Positions 22,589-33,877 of a DNA stretch of 64,000 bases are shown here, one piece after another (position 1 is the stretch's first letter; every line of letters starts with the position of its first letter). This DNA is from Physcomitrium patens (Eukaryota; Streptophyta; Bryopsida; Funariales; Funariaceae), in NCBI RefSeq assembly GCF_000002425.4, contig NC_037253.1, positions 10,903,065 to 10,967,064 on the forward strand. The letters are read 5' to 3'. A program made the translations under genes and the position numbers. Below the pieces are notes generated by a model. That model did no database searches and was not told where the DNA came from. It saw only the letters and a list, made by a program, of their open reading frames with translations.

Positions 22589-25104
22589 TTAATAAGATAA
22601 GTCTTCTAGTTCTATGTGTTGATTTTTATTTTTTTCAAGTTCTTCTTTACATTGTATTGATATTGTATTTTTTGTTTGTTTATTTGTGCTGCTTGTTAGT
22701 GTAAGGAATACATCTTTAAAATTCCTATCATTATTTTTATCTTTAAGATTTTGATAACTTGTCTTTGATTCATAAAAGATAAAATTTCTATTAATAATTA
22801 TCAATTTTTTTTGTAGGATTATAAATTCAGTATGCCTTGCTATTGTAGTCATATCCAAGAAACATATACTTTCTTATTTTACTATCAAGCTTTAAATGTT
22901 GTTTCTTTAGCACATGCACATAAGTTATACAACCAAACATTCTAAAATGGTACACTTTTGATTCTCTTTTTTAGTATAGATCCATTGATATCTTTCTATT
23001 TTTAATATTTTAAAGATATAGATTTATCAAATAATTTGCTATATTGATAGATTAAGGCCATAAAATTAAAAATAATTTGCTTTCATAAAGCATACTTCTT
23101 ACTTTTTTAATTGCAATTTTGTTGTATCTCTTAATAATTCTATTTTATTGAGAGATCAATACTTATATTAATTATCTTATTATTCCATATTTTTGAAAAA
23201 AATATTAAAATTCTTGTGATAAAAATTCACCTCTGCTATTTTTTCTCAACAAAAATAATTTTTTACTTGTTTTATTTTCAACTTGTATTTTAAATATGCA
23301 AACTTTGGAGAAGGCTTCTCTCTTGATTTTTAGGAAATAAATCTAATTCTTTTAATAATAATTGTCAATAAACACTGCAAAATATTTGGTGCCACTTAAA
23401 AAAGGTTTAGAAATTGATTCAACTAAATTAGCATGGACTAATTATAGTAGTTTCTTTGATCTATTAAGACTTTGTTTAGGAAATTTTTTCTTATATTTAT
23501 GATTTATACTATAAACTTTGCAAATTTCTTTAGATATAATACCAATAGAAGGTTAGTTTTTTATTCTCTTATTTGTATAAAGTTATCTCAAACTTGAATA
23601 AGTAAGATGTCCAAACCTATTAAGCTACAATTTGGTCTTTTTGCAATGATTGAATTAACTATTGATAAATATTAGTTTATACAATACAAGCCACTACTTG
23701 ATTTTTAAAATGTGATAATAGTCACTTTTTGTTCTCTTTTTTGATTAATTATTCAATACTTATTAATTAAAAAAATGAATATTTTTTCTTCATCTCTAAA
23801 TGACGAACTTACAATAATTTGTTTTTAATGAAGATACAAAAAAAATGTCATTTATCTTCTTTGGTTTTCTATTATTTATTTTTACACAAATCTTTCCTTG
23901 TTTAGATGTAATATGTAATTTACTATCTTTAGCTATTATTTTGTAGAATTGATTTATTCATTTGAGATAACTTAATGCTGATTTATTGCTTGCTACATGT
24001 TCTAAAGTTCCACTATTAAGATACACATTGAAATATTTCCTTTTCTCCTTTAAAGTTTTGGTAAGATTAATTTCTTTTTCTTGAAAAAAAAAAAAAAAAA
24101 AAAAGTTTTATTCAAAATTTGATGAATTATCTTTTGCTTTAATTATACTTGCTGCAAGATTATTGATATTTGGTGGTGATTTTTGGGACTTGTATTTTTT
24201 TGCCATATGATTTGGATTTTCATAAAAACAATAATAAATTAAGCACACACATCAATCAAAATGAAGACTTTGTGTGATACCTCATCTTTTCAAAAAAAGA
24301 CATTATCCTTGGCTAGATGAGAAACTCCCTTAGCCTCTTATAAATCTTATATTAAGTTCAATTTTTAAAGTTTGTATTAATAGTGCCTTACTTTCAAAAT
24401 TGACATTGGTATTTGCTCTTAGTTATAGTCTATGTGTCTTTATTATAAGTCTTGATGATATTTTTTCAAAGTTTGGAAATTGATATGTTGATGTTAAACT
24501 ATATATTAGACTATCAAAAGAAGGAGGAAAACCATTCAAAATAGTTTGTACAAAGACTTTTAGCTACAACTTTCTCACTAAGTATAATAAGTTAATTCTT
24601 AATTTTTTAAGTTGTCCTCAAAAACTCTTCCATAAAAGTAATCTTTTGAAATTTTAAAGGTGATAGTTTGTAGTTAAGATTCATTACCATAGCAAGATCT
24701 CCATTTTCATATTCATCTTTCAATGTCTTCGATGTGTCTCCAAGGTCTTCATATTTTTTGACCATATCTACTAAACAATCTTATATAGCTAAAGTCAATA
24801 TTTTCATTATCTTTGTCTCATTTCTTGTACTTACATTTTTAACAACATGTGTCTATTATATGAACATAAATATATCAATGGTGTGAATTTCTCAACAATG
24901 AGATTCCACAAGTTTTCTATTTGCAGAAATATCTTCATCTTCAAGTTCTACAAATGGAAATTGTCTTTACCAACCAATTTGTTGGCCTTGCCAACTTGTA
25001 AGGGATCACTTGAATTTAATATATTCACTAGTTAAGAACTCTCTTTTAGCAAATAAGAGGTACACTAATTTTGAAGTGTGTCTCTCATGAACTCTCTAAG
25101 CCTT
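22589..25104 (-). pseudogene. Ty1/copia retrotransposon E5 remnant (gag to integrase, 3' half lost)
   Basis: On the minus strand the frames show GTKYFAVFIDNYY (integrase core start, about 23360-23400), HFRMFGCITYVHVLK with FLGYDYNSKAY (integrase C-terminal region, about 22860-22970), and TARHTEFIILQK-type words down to 22589. Gag-like sequence extends to about 24900. The RT and RNase H expected at lower coordinates are missing, because the sequence below about 22560 belongs to another element. Stops and frame breaks are frequent. Confidence 0.65.
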
Positions 25105-25116
25105 GCTCTAATACCA
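25105..25116 (-). other. Primer binding site of E5 and adjoining LTR end
   Basis: The minus strand reads TGGTATTAGAGC, one C-to-T change from the usual plant initiator-methionine tRNA primer site TGGTATCAGAGC. The LTR would end at 25117 (minus strand ...TTCTACA). I cannot see where that LTR begins; it probably lies within 25117-25500. Confidence 0.65.
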
Positions 25117-25124
25117 TGTAGAAT

Positions 25125-26038
25125 TTTTTGTACATAATAAGAGAAGTTATCTTTTTTTGTATTGAAATAATCATGTATACATTTCAAACACGATATGTTT
25201 GAGGAGATCAACATGCTTTTTATTTTCAAAAAATGTGTTCGAACTATGAGTCAATATTGATCGTATCTAATTCATACCCTGATTGTGTTGAACATTGGCA
25301 GGTATGATGTTCATACATGTATAACTTGGGTATCTGCTTGGTATCGGCCTATTGGAACAATTTTTGCCAATAGGTAAATGTTTGCAGCTATGAAGCAGTA
25401 GTACCAGATATCCTAAGCTGATGACTAGCTCAACACAAACTGATAGAAAATCAATACAGGTAATGCTTCCGTCACCCGAATTGTGTGAAGCTCACTTTGA
25501 CTCTCAAAAACACACTAAATTATTTGACACAGTAGTTTGGAACAAGGTGCATTGATTCAGAATAATCCAGTCACGAAACAGACAAGTATGCATACTAGCA
25601 CCAAACCGCACAATGGGAAATAGAAATGTTTGCATAAAAAATTCAAGCTAACATCAAAGTACGATCTAAAAAGAATCTGCATCTATGAAGATTAGGTACC
25701 GTTTGGAATTCATACTTCACAAAGGGAGTGTTGCCATCACATCTCGTTAAACCAAAATGATGGACTAATCAGTGGCTTATGAAAATTTCCTCTTCTATAC
25801 GGAATAAAATTCTTCATCGAGGAACTCTCTGGTTGTTGTAGCTGCATCTGATTGAAGCTGGAATGTAGCTGCAGGTCGTCACTGAAATCTCATACAAAAT
25901 CGAACAACATGAGTGAACGAGACTAAGAATCTCCATTTTCGATTTGTTCAGTTCAGTTATGTCTGGAGTTGCGCAAACTAAACACTGGAGCAAGAACGAA
26001 AGCCAGAAAGTCCAAATTCAAGTGAACCAATTCAACCA
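25125..26038. other. E5 LTR remnant and 3' flank of the protease gene
   Basis: Base composition shifts from AT-rich transposon sequence to more balanced sequence at about 25250-25450. The part next to 26038 is presumably the 3' untranslated region of the protease gene. No other gene seen. Confidence 0.4.
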
Positions 26039-29000
26039 TTACAACGCGCAGCTATTTGATTGCCATCGAACTCTCTGTTTCTCATAATCAAAGACGAAGA
26101 GATGTTCTCTCATCATATCAGCTGCAACCAAAGGCAAACACGAACTACATTGTCAATGGCAGAATTAGAAAATAAAGATGCAATTTGCTTCACATGTTAG
26201 GAAAAGAACACTTGGAGAAACTTTGAACTACAACACGCAAGTTGGCATATCTACAAGTTCAGACTGCTCCTCGAGCATCTTTTATATTCTCTTCGCGTGA
26301 TATCAGAAAGAATGCGTTGAGTTTTCGAAAGATTGGTTACTGACCCCCAAGGTTAGATACTGAAGTTCCAACACTGTAGTCTTGAAGGATGTTCACACAA
26401 AGCTTTTTCACTTGTGCCTGCATAGAGAGGCAAAACACCAACAAGGAGCTGAATTTTCATCAGAGACTTCTGTTTGCAATTCCCATGCAGAACATAGCTG
26501 AAGCTGTTGCTTACATATCCCCCCAAATAGTGAACAATGCTGAGAAGGACTTCCTTGAACTGGTCAACAGTTCCACAATTTTATCTGGTTTTGCAATCTT
26601 GATAATAAAATTTGAAAAAATTGAAAAAAAAGAAAAACACAACAAGAAGTAAAATTCAGGGCCTGTGATTTTTTTTCTTTTTTTTTTTTTTTTTTTTTTT
26701 GTGTGAGTGTGTACTCTTATTATGCAATCTAACCGAAAATTTGACTGATAAAATCAAAAATTACTTTGATGTTACAGAACATGAAGCCTTACGTCCCAAG
26801 ACAAATAGTTTTCTGGATGCACAACGAGATACTGAAGAGGAGCTGACTCCGTGGTGCTAGGTATCCCCTCGAATGCCAAGACAAGGGGCAGAAAGTCTTG
26901 AATTGGTGATCCTCCAGTCTGTAGACTTTAACCACATTTAGCTGCAAAGGAAGATTCATCCTGTGTGGCCTCGTCCAGCACAATACTGTACTAAATTCAC
27001 CGGCAGCCTGAACCTTGACCAAAGATAGCAAAAATGTATATCTCATATGACACAACCATTTTGGTCATTTCAACTGGTCTATAAACATAGAAAAGAAGAA
27101 AAAAAAATCACAAGTGTAGAAACAAAAGCTTTGGAATTATTTGGTAAAGAAAAGGATAATGCACTAAGTGACAAACCATCGTCTTCCGAGGGGGTTCCCA
27201 GCATACTCTTTGCTCATTAACAACGTATTTATCATTGTCTTCCACTCTAATGTATCCTCTAAGCGTTGCATAGTCCTCAAGCTGCTCCCTAAGTAAACAG
27301 CATTTCAATTCAGAATGTTCCACGACATAAAATTCAATCCAAGAATACACATGAATACATCTGGGTACTGCACCCACCTTCACATCAAAGAAATTGTTGT
27401 GTAATGACGTGATTTGTATCTCTAAAGAACCCGCTCTGACTAAACAAGGAGCAAATGGTCTCGAAATAACTCACCATCCTTAAAAGTGGGTCGTAGAAAA
27501 CTGCATCAAAATACGTCATGTCGCTCCCGGTGTCAAAAAGCAGCGAGATTCCAATGGACTGCCGAGCAAATCTTGAGCTGAAGACTAAAGCTTTGTCGTG
27601 AAATGAAATTGATAGTAGTTTTGCAGCATATCCGCATAAAACACTATACACATACGAAGTGCACTATTTAAAAACTCCGTTCATTAGCTTTGGTTACAGA
27701 TTTCAAGTACAATGGAAAGTGATAGAGTTAAAATGCGCTAACTCAAGAAGTCAAAACACGTAACTGAGAAAGCATACCCGCTTTCTGCATCTGCCAATTT
27801 TGACCAAACCGAATTACGGTCAAACTGCTCTTTGAAGTCGTTGCCGAGGGAGATGAAGCCCCTAGGAGTTGCTGGACTAATTGTAGTGTTCCGCTCCAAT
27901 TCTTTTGCCAAACAAACAGCAAGTACATTCTGGCTGATAACGTTGCTCTTTGACCAGTGTTCCATAAGAGTCCCCTTGCAATTGCCGAGACCAATAAGGC
28001 CGTCGGTAATCAACGGGACTTGTTCAGAGCCTTGAAGCACCTTCGAAACTACACAACTGACAACAGCACAAAATTCCGGTGTTCACTGGATAGTATAATT
28101 GTCAGCAAATTCCGGTGTTCAAAATATGCTCTTCTTAGTCTACATCTGAAATCAAAGAAAAATCGGGGGAAAGAGAATTTGCTGCTAGCGCATGTGCATC
28201 CATTGACGTATTTCCTAATCATCAGGTGCAAGTGTAACCATTATCAATTAACAAACCCATAAGAGAGGAAAACACCACTTCATCCGCACAGTGATGCCAT
28301 TATCAATTCAGGTTTTAAATTGTGTAAGACTGAGGTAAGTACCCTAATAAACCCAACACGTTCGCTTCACTTTTGTCTTGCAGCGGCACTGTAAAGTTTC
28401 CATGGACAAAAACACCTGAATAATAAGAATTATCTGCATAATGAGCAATAAATACGCACAGATACTTGTTATCACTATTACACGGTTCTATTCCATTTTG
28501 AACTGCTTCACATAAACTCGCTGTTTCCCCTATGCACTTCAAGTAAGAGTAATCTTCAGGCACAAACAATCCATGGGGTCCCTGCATTTAGGGGTTTATG
28601 ATGCAAAGTTGAGCGCTAATTCTCCTAACTTCAGGTATTCAAATTTCTATGCGTATAACACTGTATAACCTCCCTTTAATTTCAAAAATCAAACAGTCAA
28701 CAGCTAAAGTCGGTTCTTGATTACCATTATCCGCTGCCAGCATTACGACTACTAGAGACTAACAGGAAAGGGAGGTACTTGCCCAATAAGAAAGTTCCAA
28801 CATATAGTTCCGAGGATTGCAGTATACCCACGTGTGTCCACTCCCAGTGTCGACGTGAAAGTGATAACTTGTAGGAGGGAAACCCAGTTTCATTTCAATG
28901 TAGAAGTGCCCTCTGCAGTGTATTGTATACAAAAAAATATTCCTTGAAGTGCTGAATTATAACATCACTGCATAGAGCTTGACTTTCGACGTCACGAATC

Positions 29001-29436
29001 CTATAACTCACGACACAAGGATGAGATAAACCAAGCACAGGAAAAAGGGAGAACATGAGTATAAATGGCTCAAGTACATGTCTATATGATTTGATGAATA
29101 TCCACCAAGGATATTCAATAATAAATTAGACTCTTCGCGAATCTCCCTTCTAATTGCTCCCCTGCCGCCATACCACATTTCACGGCCTCCCATTTCAGCA
29201 CTGTCATTTGGAAAATATGTGTAGTGGTATAATGGGAACACAACGCCATGCGTGCTTGACTGAAGGTTATCGGATAGATCAGGTCCTGACAAACTCATAG
29301 GTCGTGAAATCAATATGATAATTGAGATAATCATGCTGCAAACCGCTATTGACGTTAATCTTCCAAATTTGTGCGCTTCCCACCACCGTTCAAAATGCAC
29401 GGATCTCTGCACGAATACATCCCATTTCCAATCCAT
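26039..29436 (-). CDS. Membrane-anchored pepsin-like (A1) aspartic protease, 9 exons
   Basis: A plant A1 aspartic endopeptidase. Exon model on the minus strand: 29436-29202 (this donor uncertain), 28910-28783, 28581-28343, 28056-27778, 27643-27475, 27284-27177, 26918-26793, 26417-26345, 26121-26039. Phases join without a break and give about 479 aa. A cytosolic stretch and one membrane segment (residues about 25-45, SIAVCSMIISIIILI) come first. The two catalytic motifs are HVDTGSGHTWV (about residue 99) and LLFDTGSDMTYF (about 331). Family landmarks are present: GPHGLFVP, TDGLIGLG, VCWEPP, HPENYLSW, CVNILQDYSVG and the terminal LFVFDYEKQRVRW. Intron 2 appears to use a GC donor (GCAAGT), because the GT two bases later breaks the frame. 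The exon 1 donor at 29201 (GTGCTG) is weak; the alternatives I examined are no better. Substrate unknown. Confidence 0.88.
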
Positions 29437-30879
29437 GTTCCATTTTTAAAAAGCAAATAAATCTTGGGACAGGTTACAAATCACCGTTTGCGATACATGA
29501 ACCCTATACCATGCTAATCCACAACTCCTTCCTCTTTCTTCAGGTGATTGCGGGGTCAAAACACACCAGAAAAATCCTTGTCATTCAACTTGTACAACTA
29601 GCAACATTCCCCACTCTGAACAAGACTGAACTTCAATGATGAACCAATTGGCAAAGAAGATCTTCACGACTTAAGAAAAACCCAGCATTCCGCAACCACT
29701 ATCAGATGGAACATCTGTAGATTGTATGGACAGATCAACCTCACCCGGATTGCATCGCCTCTGTGTCTCCATGCAACTGCTGAGTTGTTACTAAGGCCTC
29801 CTCGCCTCATTGTTTACTCAAACGCTTACCAAAAGGGTGCTCCCATAGATCATGTTTCCCTTTCCACGTCAACTATGACCCACCCCTCTTGTGTAGAGCT
29901 TAAGCATAGTGACATTTCATTTTCGTAGGTCGGTGTATAAGTGGTATCATAGGGTGCTTCTGACATCAATCTTCGGTGAGAGATACCCTAGGCTGATAGA
30001 TGGAGATGTCGACGACCACGGTGACCCTAATTACATGATTGCAGATGATTACCATTTACTTTCCTGTGCTCGAGAAAAATGTAGCCTCGAAAATGGTATT
30101 TGGTCACGCTCAGAGAAGACGAAGTTGAGATTCCACGTGTTTTAGTCTTGGTAAAGGCTTGACAATCATCTGGTATCTTCCATAATTAAGGAACAAATTT
30201 ATTACTTGCTTGCAACTGACCACTCTGCTAATCCCATTCGTTTGCAAAGGCCTGAAGTTACATTATAAATGACGTGCTCATTCCTTGCAAACGATGCATG
30301 CAAACGAAGGTGTCGCAGAAACTTGCAGAGTAGACACAACTGGACCATGCATGAGGTCTTGGTTCTCAACATCACCAAACGCACAAGACCGTTCCTCTCG
30401 AATCGAACTATAATTCGGCCTTCATGGCGGTTGATAATAGCACGTAAAAACGGAGCCACAACTCAGACGCACTAAAGCGATCAGAACACAGATTTCCACT
30501 CTACATGCCTCCCGTCCAATTTAAAGCACCGGAAAAATTTCAAGCATGCATGAAATCCATTCAGGAGGTTTCGAAATCCAAACGGGGTAATTGTGTGCTT
30601 TTGCTCAAATGCTGAACAATTCTGCCTCATGGAAAAACATTACGAATTCAAGGATAAAAACTATTGAACAAGTATTCAAACATAGGTTAAAACAAGTTTT
30701 AGAACTTTTCTGTTCTTGAAAAAGCCTCCAATGGATGAGAATAGGAAGAATTCAACTGGAAACATATGATCACTGTTAAAAGGTTGTATTTTCTTACCAC
30801 TAGTGCTTACCATGTCTAACCAAACAGCCCCTCGCCTCAAAGCTCCACTCCTTTCAGCTCATGCTTTCTTTGTTCTTCC
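29437..30879. other. Upstream region of the protease gene, no recognised gene
   Basis: Mixed-composition sequence. It should contain the promoter and 5' untranslated region of the protease gene. Short open frames are present but show no family motif or splice logic. The right part runs into the CDKG-like pseudogene. Confidence 0.4.
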
Positions 30880-32660
30880 GAGTGATCAGGGCTGGGAATG
30901 TGTCGCCACATTCACAAATCCTGCTCACATTGGGATTGAAACGCAGGAATGAACTGCTTGGCCTTTGGCAAAAAAACCTCATTAAATTAATCATGATTAA
31001 GGGTTTGGTCAGCTGTAATATACTTCGAAAGATCTTAAGAGAGCAGCCAGTTCAAAAACTCGAAACCTTAATCAAATAAAGTTGGCCGTTCCACGAAAGT
31101 TGTTGCTGGAAATTTTCCTTAAATTGCCTGCGTGATAAAATTACAACTTACGCTAGGCTGCTTCTCAAAATAAGGCCAAAATCTTCTCAATTGGAATTCT
31201 CAAGGTCTTAAAAATCATATCTTTCTCATGAATGGGTGATTTTCTGGGAAGAAGGGGCTCCTTCGCAAGAAACTCTGCCATTGCACAACTTGATGACCAC
31301 ATATCAACCGCCCTTGAATACTGTTTCACTCTAAGTAGTACCTCCGGACAACTTAACTTATATACTCCTTCAAAGGATCTCCATATTGACGCGCAAGACC
31401 AAAGACGCAGGTTTTGGAGTCCTCCGCGGTTGTTCAAGAAAGGTTTGATGTTTTCAAATCCCTGTGCAAGTCCCGATTATCGTGTAGGCACTTAACACCA
31501 TCAAATAATTTCCACAATTAGGCACTTAACCTCACTTTGGGTAAAAGGTTGTTTCGTGGTCTTGATCAGGCCCTTGAAGCCATGTTCCATAAACTCCATA
31601 ACTATGAAAATATGGTCCTGACTTACCCCAACAATAACTACCTTAGTGTCGACAATCTACGGATGGTGAAATGATAACAAGACATTGATTACTCGGAAAG
31701 AAGTCATAGGAATCGTGCTTTTTCCTTCTCTGTCTTTACCTTCTTCAAACGAATTTCCCTGTTTTCTACTCTTTGGCACGGAACAAAATTCCATAAGTTC
31801 CCTCATCTATCTTGTTCAGTTTTTATAATTCATCAACTGATGTACGACCTTTCAAAAAGATCAATTGCACGATACTCAGGATCGCTTTGGACTAGGTTTT
31901 CTTCTGGCTCTGAATCGACCTCAGTTGCTTCACCTCGACGACCCCGACCTTTTATCCATCACACAATCACACAGACTAGGGGACACTACACTCTTCCCTC
32001 TCAAACTTACTTGTGACCTTACCTGATCGGAAAGACTCGCAATCGAGGAAAACCTTCCCACTACCTGAGCAACAGGAGGATTCATGGGATTCTTCTCTTA
32101 AAGGAGATCCCGTTGCGTTTGCATCTGCATTAAGAAGAGATGGATTAAGAGACGTGGGCGGGGACGGACTACTAGATGAACGCTGATGTGCATGGGTAGG
32201 AGCATTTAAACCAAACTTGATCGGAGGATGGGGCGCTGATTGTGAATTTGAAGCTTGTGGTAAAGTTGTAGAGTCCACTCAGTCTCAAACTGTAGAATTG
32301 AATTAGTGCTACTTCTCTGGCTATACAATTTGATCTAAGACGTAGCCAGTGCTTCCAGAATCTATGGTTGCTTTTGGTTGCGAATCCCGATAAACTCTTC
32401 AGTCAAATTCTCCATTCTTCTTCTGAGTTGAGGTTGTAATTTCTCCAGGCTCTCCATGAGCCTCTGTTGCTCGCACTCAACTTCTCCGTTCTCTTACAAG
32501 CCCTTTTTTCTGTTCCTTGTCCCTACTGGAATCTACTTCTAGAATTCTCTCTTTCCCTCTCATCGTTATCGTCTCTGCCTTCACTATCTCTAAGCCCTTC
32601 TCGGTCGTGGTCACTAATCCTGACATGCCTCCAATTTTACTGTCACTGATCCAATCTCCA
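30880..32660 (-). pseudogene. Processed pseudogene of a CDKG/CDK11-type cyclin-dependent kinase
   Basis: On the minus strand, in shifting frames, the kinase landmarks appear in order. An RD/RE-rich N-terminal tail lies at about 32560-32640. The glycine loop (IDEGTYGILFRAKE) is near 31800, followed by EIRLKKVKTEKEK and INVLLSFHHP. Next come FIVMEFMEH near 31600 and HRDLKTSN near 31460. SCPEVLL and AVDMWSSSCAMAEFLAKEP lie at 31270-31345, then KFPATTFVERPTLF and ITADQTLNHD near 31000. The KEPL and RDLKTSN context and acidic/basic tail point to the CDKG (CDK11) class. Spacing between the glycine loop and HRDLK is about 115 residues, as in an uninterrupted kinase, so there are no introns. Frameshifts and stops (YG of DFG region lost) make it non-functional. 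Origin by retroposition is inferred from the missing introns; I see no clear poly-A tail. Confidence 0.8.
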
Positions 32661-33102
32661 TCTCACAACGCCTATTATCCCATGGGACACCGCAACCCCA
32701 ATATTGCTCTATCCGAAGGTCCTTCGCGCTGCCTGGACGATCTCCATAACAAATTGACGAGAGACGTGACGTTCTGCCTAGAATCCGCAAATGTGGAGAC
32801 GGTAAAGGCATTGTATAATTGCCCTTTTCGGGACCGCGTCTCCAGTGCGCTGAGCAGATCACACAAAATGTCCAATCCAACAAGCTTTAAAATCCACACA
32901 ACCGCTCCCCGCTTAAGCATTCCAGCACCACAACTACCCGCGTCCCACCCAAACTCAAATCCTAATTGGAATTTCACAGCAAACAAATACAACCAGCTTC
33001 ATGAAATCTCCACAACATAAACAATCAGCAAAACTCGAAATCCAAAGTGCCTCAATTGAGGAACACAAACGATTGTCCTAGCAGGTACCGGACACAACAT
33101 GA

Positions 33103-33300
33103 CTAAAACAAACTGACTGGACCATATTTGAACTCAATTTCACACCGAATGACGTACGCCTGCTTCGTGAGGAATTCAAAGCTGTCGAATGACTGCGAAA
33201 CCAGCATGACTCGATTCGAAGATTTCCGCCAAGACGAAGCATTAGTGACAAGAAACGCACAGAGGATGAAGATGGTGATGAATTTCTTCTTGGGGTCCAC
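33103..33300 (-). CDS. Small open frame with a signal-peptide-like N-terminus (doubtful)
   Basis: 65 codons. The start MDPKKKFITIFILCAFLVTNASS has a basic N-region, a hydrophobic core and a plausible cleavage site, followed by about 40 polar residues. It could be a first exon or a chance frame in the region upstream of FAS2. No family recognised and no downstream exon supported. Confidence 0.2.
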   Translation of the reverse strand: MDPKKKFITIFILCAFLVTNASSWRKSSNRVMLVSQSFDSFEFLTKQAYVIRCEIEFKYGPVSLF

Positions 33301-33877
33301 GTCGGCGCCACCTCAGCACCTACCCTAATGTGGACACGGAATGAACGTTACATAATCTCCCGCGCTCCATTTCCCGCCTATAATTTTTTGCGGTGGCTCT
33401 ATGCTAGCGCTCCTGCTCCGAACGGCTCTTCCCTGCCCTCAGTGCCCACCGTCAACCGTCCTCATCTGTCTCGTTGGTGTTTTTGTTGCGTCTTCCGAGA
33501 GGTGAGGGCGAAGTTTGGACTTAGTGCGTCTCTTTTTGCTGTTGTTGCGAATCAAGAATGGTGCGTTCTGAACCTAAGTCGTTCCAGTGAGGAGTTCAGT
33601 AGCATGGGGTTTGAGTGCAGAGAATAAGGCAGGGTGTTGACCACTTGAGGACATGGTTTGAGGGTTGAATGACGCGCCAGCAAAGAGAACACGCGAGAAG
33701 GTGAAGTGGAGAGTGTGGTGGTGGCTGTTATTGGCAGACGAGATGGTGATGTTGCCCGCTGTAGATGTTTTTGTCCATTGGACGTAAGACGGGGGACGCG
33801 GGGGCGTCTGCGTATCGAAGAGCGTGGAAGTCTAACGTTCACTTCATTAGTTGAAGCGGGATATCGTAAGCGGAGGT

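Noticed and set aside
24847..25035. 62-codon plus-strand open frame
   Set aside because: Antisense to the copia E5 gag region and the composition is chance-like.
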